Assembly (NCBI RefSeq): GCF_000275845.1
Contig: NW_006766931.1
Location: 16,022-80,021 of the forward strand
From: Dichomitus squalens LYAD-421 SS1
Lineage: Eukaryota > Basidiomycota > Agaricomycetes > Polyporales > Polyporaceae
DNA: 64,000 nucleotides
Direction of reading: 5' to 3'
The notes beneath the pieces were generated by a model. The model was not told the origin of the DNA and did not search any database. It saw only the letters and a program-made list of their open reading frames with translations. The position numbers and the translations under genes were made by a program. This document shows positions 10,377 through 24,370 of the stretch, one piece after another (position 1 is the first letter of the stretch; the number at the start of each line of letters is the position of its first letter).

Positions 10377-13300
10377 TCACTGCGAAAGACGGCTTTGGAC
10401 GTATGCCAACGTCTCCCAGCCGCGCTGGTTCCATGGGGAAAGCATGATCCCTTTCTGTGCAAGTCGCAACGCCTCTGCCGCGCGGTCCTTGTTTCCGCGA
10501 TCCAGGCAGAGAGACGCCGCGTGGAGCGCCAGCGAGGCACGCTGCTCCGCGAAGCTTGCTTCGGTCTGCGCCGAGCCACCTAGGATAGCCAGCGCCGTCG
10601 CGCTCTGACCCCCGCGCAACGCGAGGGAGGCGAGCGCGCGCCGCACGTCGGTCCTTTCGGGCTCTGCGAACACAGCTTTCTGCGCTACAGATATTGCTTG
10701 CATCGCGTCGCCTTGACCGAGATGATGTTGAACGAGGAGGTATGTGACTTCGCGCTCGGGGTCGCGTTCGTGGCGCTGATCGAGAGGGAGGGACAGCAAT
10801 TCGGACAGCGCCGCATCGACGAGGCCGTCATCGTCTGTGAGGATGCCCATGCCGGCTAGGGTGTTGATCGCCAACAGATTCTCGGGGTCATATTCAATGC
10901 TGGCAGCGTAGAGATCAATGGACGGTGAGTTTATGGAACAGCACACCACGCACCTCTGCAGCAACTGGTTCTTCGCCGACTCCCTCGCCTCGCCTGTGCC
11001 GATCGCCCATAGCGTTTGCGCGAGCAGCACGACGACGTGTCCCCGAATCAGCGGGAGATCCGCGGCCGTCGTCATTGCAAACTCGAAGAGCGTCAATGCC
11101 TCTGGTAGCTGTCCAAGCTTGAAGTTAGCCAGGCCAGAGCCGAACTGGCACTGCGCCAGGAGTGCCTTTGTGTCAGCGTCATCTCCTTCTTTCTGTTCGG
11201 GCAGTAGACCTGTTGCGACCTGATACGACTCAAGGGCACCCTCGTGGTCTTCTTTGGCCATCCGCAAGCGGGCGACGTTAGCGTGAGCGATGGTGAACTG
11301 TCGCTCAATAACCGGGTCCTCTGACTGCTCGTAGGCTGCTTCGAGAACGGATATTGCCCGTGATATCATCTCTATTCCAAGCTCGATATGCCCGATGCGC
11401 TCGCAGACAAGTCCAAATAGATGCAACGCAGATGCATCCTTGGGTCTCTGCTTGCAATAGCGATCGAGGACAAAGAATGCTGGAAGAAGCGCTTCGGACG
11501 AGGCTGAGCGGGATTTTGATGTCGCGTTCACCTTGCTGAAGAGACGCGTGGCATATTCCAGGTCCGCTTCGGGCTACGCACACATGAAGTTCAGCATCAT
11601 GGAACAAGGCGCAAGAGATGAAGATGATATCTACCACAACTGCCGTCAGACCCGTGGCATGCTCGAAGAGTGCCCTTGCTTCCCTGTCGTGCCGGTTCGC
11701 AGTCGCAACGAGACCCTGTCCGACCCACGCCAGAGCGTAGTCGGGATCAAGCGTTTGCGCCTTGTAGAACGCTTCGTTTGCTAACTCGACGTCCTCGTAG
11801 TGGAGATACAACATGCCGAGATTGGTCCATGTCGCGGCATTCTGAAGACAGGTCAGACTTAGCAGTCAGACAACGAAGAGGAACACATACCTTCCCGTCT
11901 ATCTCCAACGCACGGACGTACGAGTGCTGGCAAAGCGCAGTCTGGGACAAGAACGTCGCATTTCCGAGAGCGACCCAGAAGGCGTCGTTCCCGGGCTCGA
12001 GGCGGAGAGCGTTCTTGAAATGAGCGATAGCATCTTGCTGAGCTTTCTCTCGTTTCTCGCTGTCCGGGGTGTGTCTCGCGAACGCAGACATTGCGACGCC
12101 AAGATCATAGTGCTCGGAAGCCATGGCAGCATCGTCGATTGCACCTAGAGACAGCCTGTACTCGTATGCTGCAGAAGCGACCTGAAGCGCATACACGGGT
12201 GCATCGGCTATGTCGTCAATGGAGACCGACTGAGAAAGCCCATCGACGGGGCCTTTGCCATGATATGCAGTGACGAGTGAGACAATGGTTGCAACCACAT
12301 CCTTGACGGCATCTTCGTCAGAGAACGCGGAGAAGGTTGACAGCTGGTATAGAGAGTCGGCGACTGTCTTCCATGCGACCCGGCGGAGTCCGGAGCTGGC
12401 ATCGAGTAGCTCGAGGGTAACACGGATCGCAGAGACGAATGACGTCTCTGCCCTGGCGAGGAAACTAGTGGAGAGCTCAAAACGTCCCAGCTCCAGGTAA
12501 GTCTGCCCCAGTGAATGAAGAACTCCAAGCTCCTGCGGGCGGCCCTCCAAAATAGACCGGAACGCCTTGATGGCCTCATCGTACGTGCCCATCTGCCGCT
12601 GCACGTCTCCAGTGAAGTACGACACAACCCAATCCTCCGTGTTCAGTTCGCGCGCGCGCTCGAGGGCCTTGAGCGCGGCTGCGTATCGTCCCGCTTTGCT
12701 GTACGCCTCCCCCAGCCGGAGCCAGGACATGTGATCATCCACGTCAGTCCGGAGCGCGATCTGTAGCGCCTCGATGGCAGAAACGTAGTTGCGCCGAGTC
12801 TAGAATCTTGGATCAGTATGACGTCTGATTACGTTTGACAGAGATAGGGCGGACATACCAGTTCGACGGCACCCACGGCCTTCCACGCCCATGCATTGAG
12901 TGGCAGGTACCGGCGAGAGGCCTTTGCTTCTGGATCTTGTTCCAAGCCGCCTTCGCCTTCGATGGTGCGGCGCGCGACGACCTCGACAAGGTCCCACTCC
13001 CCCTCCTCTGCGAACCCTTCCGCGAGCCGGCGCGCAGCGTCCGATTCCCTCGGGTCAAGCTCGAAGGCCTTCTGGAAACACTTCGATGCACGGTTGGGGT
13101 CAGGGGGTTCGAGGAACTCCGAATAGTAGATGCCTAGGGAAGTAAACGCAGGGGCGAACGTCGAGGAGCGCTTCAGGGCGGTGACGAAATGCTTGTAGGC
13201 TTCTTCACGGTGTTCCACTGACATACCCAGATCCAAAGAGCGCAGAAGTGTCAGATGAACGAACGAGCCATGGACGAAAGATGGGATCTCTTACCGCCCA

Positions 13301-15451
13301 TCTCCCAAAAGCATCGCCCCAATCTCCACCACGCCCGCGCCTTGTCCTCATCCCTGCCTTCCAGCTGATCCAAGACGGCGATGACATCCCTCAGCTCGTC
13401 AGCGGCAACTTGCAGTTTGCCGCACATGGCTTCTGACCAGGCGTGCTCTTCCTTTGCCTGCAGGCCGTAATCGAAGCCTTCAGGGTCCAGCTTGGCCACT
13501 TTTGCAAAGATATCGGCTGAATTAGTCCACTTCTGTGCATGCTCGAGGATGAAACCACGGGCCAGGAGGGCCCGTAAGTTGTCCGGTTCCTCGGCAAGTA
13601 CCTCGTCGACGAGCTTGAGAGCGCGTGGGTGGTGCTTGGGCGGGAAGTAGTGGACCAATGACGTCGCGAGGATGACGTTGAACGCTTTCTTTGTTCTATG
13701 TAGGGCGAATCAGCATCTCATAGTCGAAAGACCGTGCTTTGTGCCTACTGCTTAAGCGGTCGTCCCCAGTTCTGCTCGACGCGACGGACGAGCTCGAGTC
13801 CACTCTCTGAAACCTTGATGGCGTTCTCATAATCAGTGTCTTGTTCGTACAGCTCGGCGATAATCCTGTGTGCAAGTATAGAGCCGTTCAAGCTAGAGAA
13901 CACCTCCTGGACTCGATAGATATGAGTGACCCATATACATTATCCTGGACGGAGACACAACGAACCATCATGATCTCAATATAATCAGGCTCTTCATCAG
14001 GCGATGGAGCAGGCCCGTCCTTTTCCGCATCTTCCATCAAGGGTATGCCTATGTGTTCAAAGTACGCCTGCAGCAACTTCGCCAAGGGCGATCTCGGGAA
14101 CAGCCCAATGAACTGCTTTAGCAGGTTGAAGTCATAATCCTCTGCGACACTCTCTTTGAATGTGATCCATTGTAATGCAAGTGGGACGGAATACATACCG
14201 ATCTGCGCTGCGTCTTTACTTTCCAGCAGAAGAGACCACGCGAGCTCATTCGGAATCTTCAACAGTACGATGCCGTTGATCAGTTCGTCCAACTCAGAGG
14301 CTAGATGTGCCTTATTTTCATTCCCGGCAGCGGGGAGAGCGAACAAGTATTGCTGCTTTTTCTCGAGCAATTTCTCTTCCGTGTTCCTGCGCAGCTCGTC
14401 CGAGGTGTTAGGATGGTTCAGCACCTCGTTGTAGAGGGCTGGTAGCTATAGTTCATGTTAATATGCATGCATACAGCCAGTGCCGGTGTGCCGGTGTATA
14501 GTACCTTGGAGCGCGCCATAAGTTCCAGGGTCACAGCTCGCTGAACCTCCTGGGGCGAAGGCGCATCGAGTCTCTGTCTGCGCTTGGTGATCTCGCTCTC
14601 TTGCCAAGTCGTTTCATCCTGCTCATAGATTGACACGAGTTCTTCTAGAATGGGCAAGGAGTTGTGTATGGCCGACTGCACGACGAAAGTAGCCGTAGAG
14701 GGGTTTGTTGGGTCTGGCGGAGATAGCGAAGATAAGACAGGGCAAAATAATGACTCGGGGAGTAAGAGGGCGAGAGCCTCTGCAAGCTACAGACTGTTAG
14801 CCCCGGAAGCTTCAATGCGGATTGTAGTCATTATCTCACCTCTACAGGAGAGCTCCTGCTAGGGTCGCGTCGAATGTCAATGATCTTCTGGATGATTTCG
14901 GCGCATTTGACAGCGTCCTTGCTACAGACTCTCGGTACGAACTTCTGTTTGACCAAAGCACGAGGAGCACATACCCGGCCGCGTATAGTTCTGCCAACTT
15001 ATATAATGACTTCAGATACTCCGAATGGTTCTTCGTCTCTTCATACAAATCTCGGATACCCTTTGCACTACGTTAGCCTGGTCGTCAAGTATGCACGACG
15101 ACTGCGCGACGCACCTGCCAAGCGTGGAGTTGCTGCTCATCGGAGGCTATGGCTTTACGAAATGACTGATCAGAGGGTTAGTATATGCGTCAAATCCGAG
15201 CTCAGAGAGGCAGTTACTTGCTCGCTTTGCTCATAGTCTTTCAATTCCCTGTACGCCAAGCCGAGAAAGACGTTCCTTCACAGAGTATGAACGGACTAGA
15301 CCCACCATCCGAAGTCGGAACGGACGTACGCGAAGTAATTATCCTCTTCGTATTCGAGTGCTCCTAAGGCAGCATCACGCGCCTTTTCAAACTCCTTCTT
15401 ACGAATAGCCTCTCTGGCATTCTTGAGTTTCGTCTTCACAATCTCGGACAT
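10377..15451 (-). CDS. Ski3 (TTC37-type) TPR scaffold of the Ski complex
   Basis: Ski3 is the TPR scaffold that holds the Ski2 helicase and Ski8, feeding cytoplasmic mRNA to the exosome for 3'-5' decay. The N-terminus (MSEIVKTKLKNAREAIRKKE, then FEKARDAALGALEYEEDNY) is the typical Ski3 start. Tandem TPR helices run through the whole product, for example PRALKLVDEVLAEEPDNLRA, NRASKCFQKAFELDPRESDA and EEALKALERARE-like repeats, with a low-TPR middle containing NLLKQFIGLFPRSPLAKLL. The C-terminus ends GWETLAYVQSRLSQ before the stop at 10377. About a dozen short introns interrupt it, and only the span and terminal exons are firm. The product should be roughly 1,400 residues, the usual family size. 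The ATG at 15451 follows a short 5' region shared head-to-head with the DOCK gene. Confidence 0.92.
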
Positions 15452-16109
15452 ATTGAAGGAGGCAGCACCCTGTGTCCGCGAAGTCGGCCTTCCCTAGCCC
15501 TTCCCAGCTAATTGTCAGGGCGTTCTTTCGCTGCTCGTATGAGAAGCTGTAGAGTTGTCGGGAGCTGGACAATTTTTCCAAAAGGTGCTTGGGGGGAGTA
15601 TGGAGGTGGACAGAAGCAAGTTGATCGAATGTGAGTACCAGCGCGTCTAGCTCGAGCTCTCCACATTTCGGAATACACCATATCGCACATCGCTCTGTAG
15701 GTCTTCAACCACACACAACGCTTGAGAAGCTATATGCTGTGCTTTTCATATTGGCACCATTGCAGTGGTGAGAGTGTAACATGAATTGATGTCGAGCCCT
15801 CGCCGGTGTGGGCTTCTTGATCTGATGGTCCTGTGATGAATGCGCAACCAGCCGCTGCCTCTTGATATTTCTTGTCCTCTCCATCTCTTGCAACCCAAAC
15901 ATAACCTCGCTCACGTCTGCGGTCTCTTCGTTGTATTTGCCTCCTTCGCACTTCGCAGCCGTCAACTCGGATTACTGGACGCCGGAGCGCGTATTCTGGG
16001 CGCCAAACCTCACCCGCCCAAGCTCTCAGCTTCGTCGCCTTTCCCGCCGAGTCCGCCGTACCTTCCGACGAGCAGCTTGCGCACGTAGGCCTGATACCCT
16101 GTTGCCGCC
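15452..16109. promoter_or_regulatory. Divergent intergenic region between SKI3 and the DOCK gene
   Basis: About 660 bases separate the two start codons, so promoters and leaders for both genes must lie here. Short frames within it are not convincing. The plus-strand end carries a good context for the DOCK start (GCCGCCATGA). No specific transcription-factor site could be assigned. Confidence 0.5.
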
Positions 16110-19100
16110 ATGACTGGCACCCTTGGCCAGCGTAAAGGAGTCTGGGAGCCTCTTCCCCTCATCATCTACGGCTACGCGGTCCACCCACTCTCGCCTGTCA
16201 ATCGCAGAGACACCAAGCTATCTAGCCGCACCCACATCTCCACCTGGACAGACGCTTCGGGAGATGAGCACCTCGTGCACAGGGACGTAGTTTCCCTCGA
16301 GGTCGGAGACAACGTGTACGCGTTCGAGAAGTATATTCCGCGGGACAAGGAGGTTGAAGGTGTATGGTATCGTGGGTGAGTACTTGTATCCTAGTACCCT
16401 TGCATCTGTTTTCCACCCTTCCGACACGTCCTTCGCTGCCACATACCTGTCATGCAAGTCCATGTTGGAGCTCCGAGTGGGTATGGTCCGGGTTGTCAAT
16501 CAACTGGACTTTAGCCGGGGAGAGAAAACAGGAAACGGCCAGTGGGGGACGGAGAAGACATCCTCCGCGCCCCTCACTCATCGTGTTCAAGACTGCTATC
16601 ACGTATTTTAGCACTAGCGTTCTCTCCCCGGCTTATTTGCCTCCCCGGCTTATTTGCCTGCCCTCGCGGTCATTGTCAGACCGCGCGGACGCAAAAGTGG
16701 CAGTCGAGGATCTTTCCCATTACGACCACGATTGAAAGCTCAATCGCAACAGGGTATACATGATCGCTGACGCTGCGTAGGTACGTCGTTTGCACTTCTC
16801 GGCGGCCACAGGTCAACTGGTCGCTGTCCTCGGACCCCTCCCCGTCAAATCCCAAACCTTCCGCTCGCGCGGACGAGTTGCAGCAAGTCTTCATAGGCAT
16901 CTTCCCGGCTTCCCACATATTCGTGCGAGATGAAGTCTCAGACGCGGAAGGCCGTCTCACGGAGTTGTTCAATGCGCTCAGCAGCCCGGCGGACGGTCGG
17001 ACGTCGGAGGAGGTCTTCGCGAGTTGGAACAAATCTATGCGGGAGATGGACCCGGTCCGCGAGGAAGAAGAAGACGTTAATGACGCAGCTACCCGCAAGT
17101 CATTCAAGCTCACCCCGCCCCCCGACCAAGCGCTGTCTACGCGTGCACGCCTGCCCGTCTACCCCGCTTCTATTCGTTCGGCCTCCCCCACCGAGTCTCA
17201 ATTTAACAAGCCATTACCACCTCGTCCTACTCTCACGTCTGGAGACGACACTTTGTCCGGTGCGGCGCAACCCATCATCGATGAGATCGCGTCTGCTCTG
17301 CGGGAATGGCATGCGCTCATGTTCCAGTACCTCGCCCAGCGCGATTACCGCCTCTTCCATGTCGTCCGAGAGTACATTGAAGTACTTCATCTCGGTCGCC
17401 GCCAGCTTCTCTCGCAGACCCTCAGTTCCGAGGAGACCGTCAACCTGCGGCGCGAATGCGTTGCTAGGCTCGTCTCCGGGAACATCCTCCAGGGCCTCGA
17501 TGTGATCGTGCGCCACCCGACCTGGGGAGGGCTCATCAACGTCGACGTCGAGGGCGAGATCGACCACCGGAGCTGGATGAGCGCGGTCCGGATGTACGCG
17601 CTGCAGGCCGCGCTCGCGAACATGGACGTGTCGCTCGCGCCCAACACCCCATACAAGCTGCCCCAATCGAACGGCTCTATCGACTACTCGGCCTCTGTCC
17701 CAACGCCGGTTCCGCTCTCGGCGTCCATCCACTCGGCGTTCCCGGAGCTCCCTCGCCCGCGCGGACACTCCCGCCTCATCGGCTCGCTCTCACCGATGTC
17801 TCCCACTCAGCAGCGGGCGAAATTCTACCACGTCTTCCTCGACGTGCGCGCATTCGTCGCCTCGCCCTGCGCCCCCGGTGAGACCGCGGAGTTGTACTTC
17901 TCGCTGTATAACAAGGCCGACGCGCGATTTGTCTCGGAGGAGTTCTGCGCTGTCCTGAACCACAACGGTGTGCTTGCGCGTGACCCGTCCGCGCGGATCC
18001 GAACTCTGTTCACGGATTTGGTGCAATCTGACGCGCAGGACCCGATCTTCCTTGTGTGCAAGATCGTGAGGAACGGGTCGCTCAAGATGAGCAGCAACAT
18101 GGGCATGATCTCGGAGAACCCACGTCAGACGGTGATCGGGTCGAGCTACAACGCGTCCATGTCAAGCGAGTCGTTTGGGCGTAGCTCGAACTCGACGGAC
18201 CCGCAATATTTTCGGAGGCCGTTCGGGTGCGCGGTGCTTGAGCTGACACAGCTGAACGCGATGGCTGCCGAGCAGTCTGAGATTTCATCTACGAGGGAGC
18301 ACACGATGCCCATCTACGTGCCCACGAACGAGACAACATTCTCCATGCTCCACCAAGACATTCTCAATCACAACGTGAGGGAGTATGAGAAGTCACCGAG
18401 GTATGTTCATCTTGTGTTGTAGTCGTGTCTCTTCTCTGACGGCTGCGCAGGGCTGAGATGCTGGCAGTCTCGATCAAGATCTTCTATGGGGATGCCGAGA
18501 CAATCGTCCGCGAGAATTCATCGCTCCTACAGGACACCCCTCTCAGCTTGCGCCTTGGCTTCCCCGACGTCGTCTTCCCGGGCGATGTACGCAACGAGCT
18601 TTACATCAAGCTCTGGAGCGGAGACTTCTCCTCGTCGCAGGGCACCACCACCCGCCGTAATGTCGCGAACTTTGCGCGCGGTCAGGTCGGCACGGTCACC
18701 GGCAACGTGCAGGTGACGATGGAAGTCAAGGACCAAGATGGACGGACGATCGAGCGCGTCATCTCCCAGTGCAGCGGCGAGCCCGAGGTGACGCAGTTCC
18801 ACTCGATGGTCTTCCAGCGCACGACGCAGCCACACTTTGGCGAGCTCGTCAAGCTCAAGCTCCCACTCAACGGTGCGCAAAACTGGCACCTCTTCTTCAC
18901 CTTCCGCCAACGCAGTTCGCGCGAGCGTTCGTCGAGTCGGAACGTTGAGACATCAGAACGTCCATTTGCGTTCGCGTACCTCCCGCTCTTCCCGGACCGG
19001 CGTGCGTTCCTTGAGGACGGCAGTCACACCCTGGTGCTGTACCGCGCAGACCGACTTGCACAGATCACGACGGATATGTACCTGCAGTCGACGCCTTGGC

Positions 19101-22100
19101 TCCCAGCGAATCAGCGCCCTGAGCAGGTGTACGTCCCGCCAGAGTTACAGAGGATCGCACCTCCCATGCGCGACAGCCTCGTGATTCGCTCATCCCTCTG
19201 TTCGACCAAGTTCACGCAGAACTCGGTGCTGCTCAGCCTGCTCAACTGGGAGCAGATCACGGATAAAGAGCTGCTGTCGACGATCCTGAGCAAGTTCACC
19301 TTTGTGGGCGAGGTTGAAATCGTCAAGTTCCTCCGTGACATCTTCGACTCGCTCTTCGCCATCCTTGTCTCGTCTAACAACCAGTCGGGCGAGATGGATC
19401 ACCTCGTGTTCAACGCGCTCGTGACCGTGCTCGGCATCGTACAGGACCGCCGCTTCAGCAACTTCCAGCCCGTGCTAGACGTATACATCGAGCGGCACTT
19501 CACTTGCGCGTCGGCCGCGTCGCACATGATCCACTCGATGAACCGCCTGCTTCAGGACCCCACGGCGAATGATACTGCGTCGTCCCTTCGTGCAGCGTTA
19601 AAGGTCTGGCACTATATATTCAAATTCATCGCCCGGTCCCGGGAGCTCCAGAAGGCGAAGGAGCTGGGCATGGGTGGCGGTGCGACGGCGGATCACCTGG
19701 AGGCGACGTTCAAGCGCGAGCTGCGTGCCCATCTGAATGAGGTCAATCGAATGATGTCTACAACATCCCCGCCGTCGATCATCGGGACGCAGACCATCGC
19801 TCTCCAGCACTTCACGTCCATCCTCCCGGAGCTCGGCAAGGTCTTCTCCATCGTCGAGCTTGTCACCATTGCTACCACGTTCGCGAACGCCATTGCGTCG
19901 ACCAAGGGCAAGATCATTATTTGGAAGCTCATCATGTACCTCCAAATCGTGAAAGGCTTCCTGTTTGACAACCCCAAGTCGCGCAGCCTGCTCGTCGAGG
20001 CTGTCGTCATTTGGATCAAGCCGCAGTTCGGCCGCTTTGACGAGTACACGCAGACGCAGCCCGGGGACTCGGAGGCAGCGAAAGACGCTGCGCGAGTGAG
20101 CTGGCTGGAGAGCATACGTCTTTCAGTGACCGTTGTGGCTATCATGCTAGACAAGTTGCAGCAATGTCTGGTCGATCCTGTCATTACATCCGATCGCAAT
20201 GCACTCAGGCAGGAGCAGTACAACATCGAGTACTTATTATCCCTTCTACCCAGGTACTTGTCTCGGTTCTGTTTGCTAGTGTCGCCGCTGACGCATTCAT
20301 TAGATTGTTAGACTCGTACCAAGAGTACCAAAACCCCGCGTCACTCCGTGCCGTCGAGCGCAATCGTTCGTCCACACCTGTCACTAATAACTTCCCCGTC
20401 ACATTCCCGGAGTCATACCCATTCTCTCTTGCAACGCAAGTTCCCAAGACGGCCGCAGGCTCGTCCTCAACGTTGGACGTCAAACCGGAGTTCAGTCCCG
20501 GTCTGGGCGAGGTGGCCATCGTCATCTTAGTCCTAATACTTTCGGCTCCCAAGAAGCACATCGTCATGTTCCTGGAGAGCATTTTGGAGATTGAGGGGCG
20601 GGACCACCTAGCGACACTGCTCTTGCAGTACTTCAAGGTGGCAGGCTCGATCCTCGACAACGATGCGTTCCCGAAGAATTGGCTGAACGTGAATATCTTG
20701 GCGCATCGTGTGCTGCTCAAGATGATGGACCCTATCGCGAGCATGTTCGAGCGCGAGTTTGTGCCTGACGAGGCTTCAGGGAGACCGTTCGATGCGTCCC
20801 TTTGGAAGGAGTGCTTCTACGTCCTGCTTAAGTTACTGTCCTCTGAGCACCTGGTCATTGAAGAGTTCAGCCCGCAGGTGAGTTTGAACTGGTTTGTGGA
20901 CGTGAACATGACTTGACCTGGAATGTAGAAACGACGAGCTGTGTGGCGTCTTGCGGGCGACATTCGAGGTGAAGGTGCTATGCTGCTGCTTCGGTTATGG
21001 GGCGCTCTGGGCTGGCCAGACGAGACTGCCACCGAAGAACTTGCAATTGCAAGGTATACCGTAAGTCGACAACCTTTTCGAGTATACTTGTTATAGCGCC
21101 TGATATCGTCACCAGAACTATCAAGCCGCTTTGAATACCCTTGTTGGACACATCGTCAATTTGTGTCTCAGCCACCATGACCAGCTTCGGGAGAATGCGG
21201 TGCAAGTGCTCTACTGCATGATCATTGCCGAATACCACACCTCGCGAAGCTTCGAGCATATCGAGAACGAGCTTGTCAGCAAACTTGATACCCTATTCAT
21301 GTCTGACAGTAAAAACAACGAGATATCCCGTGCGTTCTTCATCGGTCACCTTCGGCACCTTTTCGATTCCTCGGACGTCGACGAAGACCTGCGCACTCGC
21401 GTGACGCACTTCCTCGACTCAGTCGATGTCTTCCTCGAACTTCTCCTCAGCGTCCGTGCCTTGCCGGAGGGCGAGGAATATGCGGATGATCGTGTTATCG
21501 CTACGGTACGTTCTAGCTTCTTCCGTCAACGTTCTTCCACTGACGAGTACACAACAGCTTCGCCTGATGAACTTCATTCGACGCATCGGGCGCGATGAAA
21601 TGTATATCAAATATGTCCATCAGCTCGTCAACGTAAGCTTTCGCCCTTGTTTGCTTTGCACGCAGTTGGTAATGTGTGCTTTGTCATTCAGATGCACCTC
21701 CAGTCTCAGAACTACGTTGAGGCCGCCCTCACTCTCAAGCTTCATGCAGACCTTCACGAGTGGGACCTCAATTCTTTCGCTCCGCCTATGGAGGACTTGG
21801 GTCTGCCACAACAATCGCAATTCCATCGGAAGGAGACGTTGTGTCTGCTCATTTTGGACTATCTCGGTGCGTTGTTCCACCACTATCACACAGCTTAGTG
21901 AGTCTCAACCTCGCGAGGGTTCCAGGGAAGGGGAAAGCGTGGGAGAGTGCGTACGAGATCTGCAAGGACCTGGCGGCCAAACACGCGGAGGTCACCTTCA
22001 ACTAGTACGTGCTCAGTGATATCTATAACGTACCCAGCTCACACGCCCATCTAGTGCGCGCTTGGCAGAAATCCTTCGACACCAGGCGGCTCTCCTGGAG

Positions 22101-23664
22101 CATATCATCACGGATCAGCGGTATTACTCCGATTACTTCAGGGTCGCTTTCTACGGAAACTTTCCCAACGCTATCCGGAACAAGCAGTTCATCGTAAGTG
22201 TTCTTCTGTAATCAGCCGCTGGACTTCCTGACATTTTGCATGCAGTACCGTGGTTACGAGTGGGAGAAGTTTGGTGCCTTCTGCGAGCGCATGCTCAACA
22301 AGCACCCCGGCGCCCAACTTCTCAAGACTATGGGCGATCCCCCTGTCGACATCCGGTTCGGTACCGATCAATACATTCAATGTACCGCTGTCACACCCGA
22401 ACCACGCCGCGAACTACCAATCTTCACAAACCCAGATGTCCCTCCTCAGGTCCGCGCATACTACGAGCATAGGTATGAAATGTCCGTTAGCGCACTCGTG
22501 ATATCACCTGACGATGCGGCATGATTACAGCGCAATCAATCTGTTCAGCTATTCTCGTCCAATCTCCAAGATGGATCGTGACGGCACGGAGGAGGTATGG
22601 ATCGAGAAGACGTACCTTACCACCGAGGAGTACTTCCCGACGGTCCTGCGCCGGTCTGAAGTTGTTGACGTTCAGTTGGTGCCGATCTCTCCTGTTGATA
22701 CTGCGCTTCTTGAAGTCGAGCAGCGCACGCGGGAGTTGGCTGGATTGAACCAGAAGTACTCGTCTCTTGCCAAGACGGCTCAGCATATCTCAACCAACGT
22801 GCTCGCTATGAGCTTGAACGCTGCTGTCGATGCACCACTGAACAGTGGCGTCGGTGCCTTCCGCCAAGTGTTCTTGTCCGAAGACTACCTTGCGAGGTAT
22901 CCGGATAGGGTCGAACAGGTAGAGAAACTTCGATATGCAATAGATGAGCAGGTGCGTGGCGGAAGCCGATATCCTATGCAATCACGGTTCTGACTCTTGA
23001 TTAGGTCCGTATGATTGATAGCTGCCTCAAACTCCACGGACAGCTTTGTCCTCAGGAGATGTTGGCGTTCCATGCTACCCTGGAGAAGTTCTTCCATAAG
23101 AACTTTGCTGACGAGATTCAGCGTTTGTCCGTCAACTCGACCCCAGAACCGCGCGCTATCAATGCGGTGCCAACGTCTGCCCGCCTTCCAACATCTGCAG
23201 CCATGCCCTCGCCCAACTACAACACTATGTGCGTTGAGAGTACTGGATCTCCTCATCGCTTGTACTGACTCAGCTGTAGGAGGACTCAGCCCCTCACTGT
23301 CGGTCCCATCCACGTTGGCATGACGCCTTCCGCCTCAACCTCACCTATGTCTCCCCGATCCCAGGAGAACGGACTGCCCGTCGCGGAGGCACCTTGGATG
23401 AAGCAGACACCCCTACAACGCCACCTCGCACATCTAGCCAGGCATGGTTTCAACGGCGTTGCATCAGGTCCTGGAGACAACGGTGGCAGCGACTCGTTCT
23501 CTGAAGAGTCGCCGCGTAACTCGGTTGTTACCGTCGGGAACGCTCCGGCGGCTGCGTTCTCTGGGGCTGCGTCTGTGACAGCATCTACGTTGGGCAGCAT
23601 CGGCTCCATCAAGGGCCGCTTCTCCAAACTCGGCAGCCTCAGTTTTGGGCGTCGCGATGGTTGA
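16110..23664 (+). CDS. DOCK-family Rac/Cdc42-type guanine nucleotide exchange factor
   Basis: DOCK proteins load GTP onto Rho-family GTPases; the fungal member (Dck1 type) works with an ELMO partner on Rac/Cdc42-type GTPases in polarity. About 14 exons give roughly 2,160 residues, normal for the family. An SH3 domain lies at about residues 10-145 (VSLEVGDNVYAFEKYIP, then IGIFPASHIF). A helical region follows with APGETAELYFSLYNK. The C2-like DHR1 domain is near 650-840 (FPGDVRNELYIKLWSGDF). A long armadillo-like part leads to the catalytic DHR2 domain at about 1600-2010, with RYYSDYFRVAFYGNFP and YRGYEWEKFGAFCERM. A Ser-rich tail ends GSLSFGRRDG. Intron 1 (16376-16780) is unusually long. An internal fragment is duplicated as a relic at 3160-3580. 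The start is the first ATG in good context. Confidence 0.93.
16624..16657. repeat. 17-bp direct repeat in DOCK intron 1
   Basis: The unit CTCCCCGGCTTATTTGC occurs twice in perfect tandem within the 405-base first intron. No function is evident. Confidence 0.8.
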
Positions 23665-24370
23665 TGATATAATGGGCGCAAGAATCTTGGGTTTCACGTT
23701 CCCGCCAGTTGTTGTGTCGTCTTCAGCTTGTACTTCAAATATCTAACACTTGCCTTCATTTGCTTTCTTTAAGTGGACTACTACTTGCTCCATACTATGT
23801 GCTGATGTATCTGGATTATTGTCTAATGTTGTACAGTGTAGCCTCAATGCATAATAACAGGATTCCACCCCTCGGGCGCAGCACCGGTGCTCCTGATCAC
23901 GGCGTAGCAACCGCAGTTAGCGTCACAAGGGGTCTGCCGCAGGGTCACACAAGGTCCGGATCTTCGATTGATAGCTTGACAGCGTACCCGGAATCGTTTA
24001 TGGCATCGCCAATAAGCGACACGCAACCTCAGATCTTGAGTAAGGTGACTGGAGACTACGATGCATTCCTATTAGTGAATGATACAAGGGACTTAGAGCA
24101 CAAGCGACGTGGCTGCTAGACACTACACCAAGCATTAATGGAGTATAAATAAGAGACAATCGAGTGAGCTGTCTAGAAATAATGATAGGCAGGTAATACG
24201 ATTGTTCGGTATTGCTACGATGGAATGTATGTGCAGGAAGACGAAAATGAGTCGCTAAGGCTACAGACACGGGCTATCGAGTGCGAAAATCAAGGTAGTG
24301 GAACGTGAGGAAAACGTTTTCCAAGTCAAGTGAAGAGCTAGCGCATAAGTGCGTCAGGAGGGTAGAGTGC
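23665..24370. other. Intergenic region between convergent genes
   Basis: The 3' ends of the DOCK gene and of the medusa-like gene face each other here, so it should carry both terminators. A plus-strand frame at 23709-24119 has a hydrophobic start but no recognisable motif and was not accepted as a gene. Confidence 0.4.
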
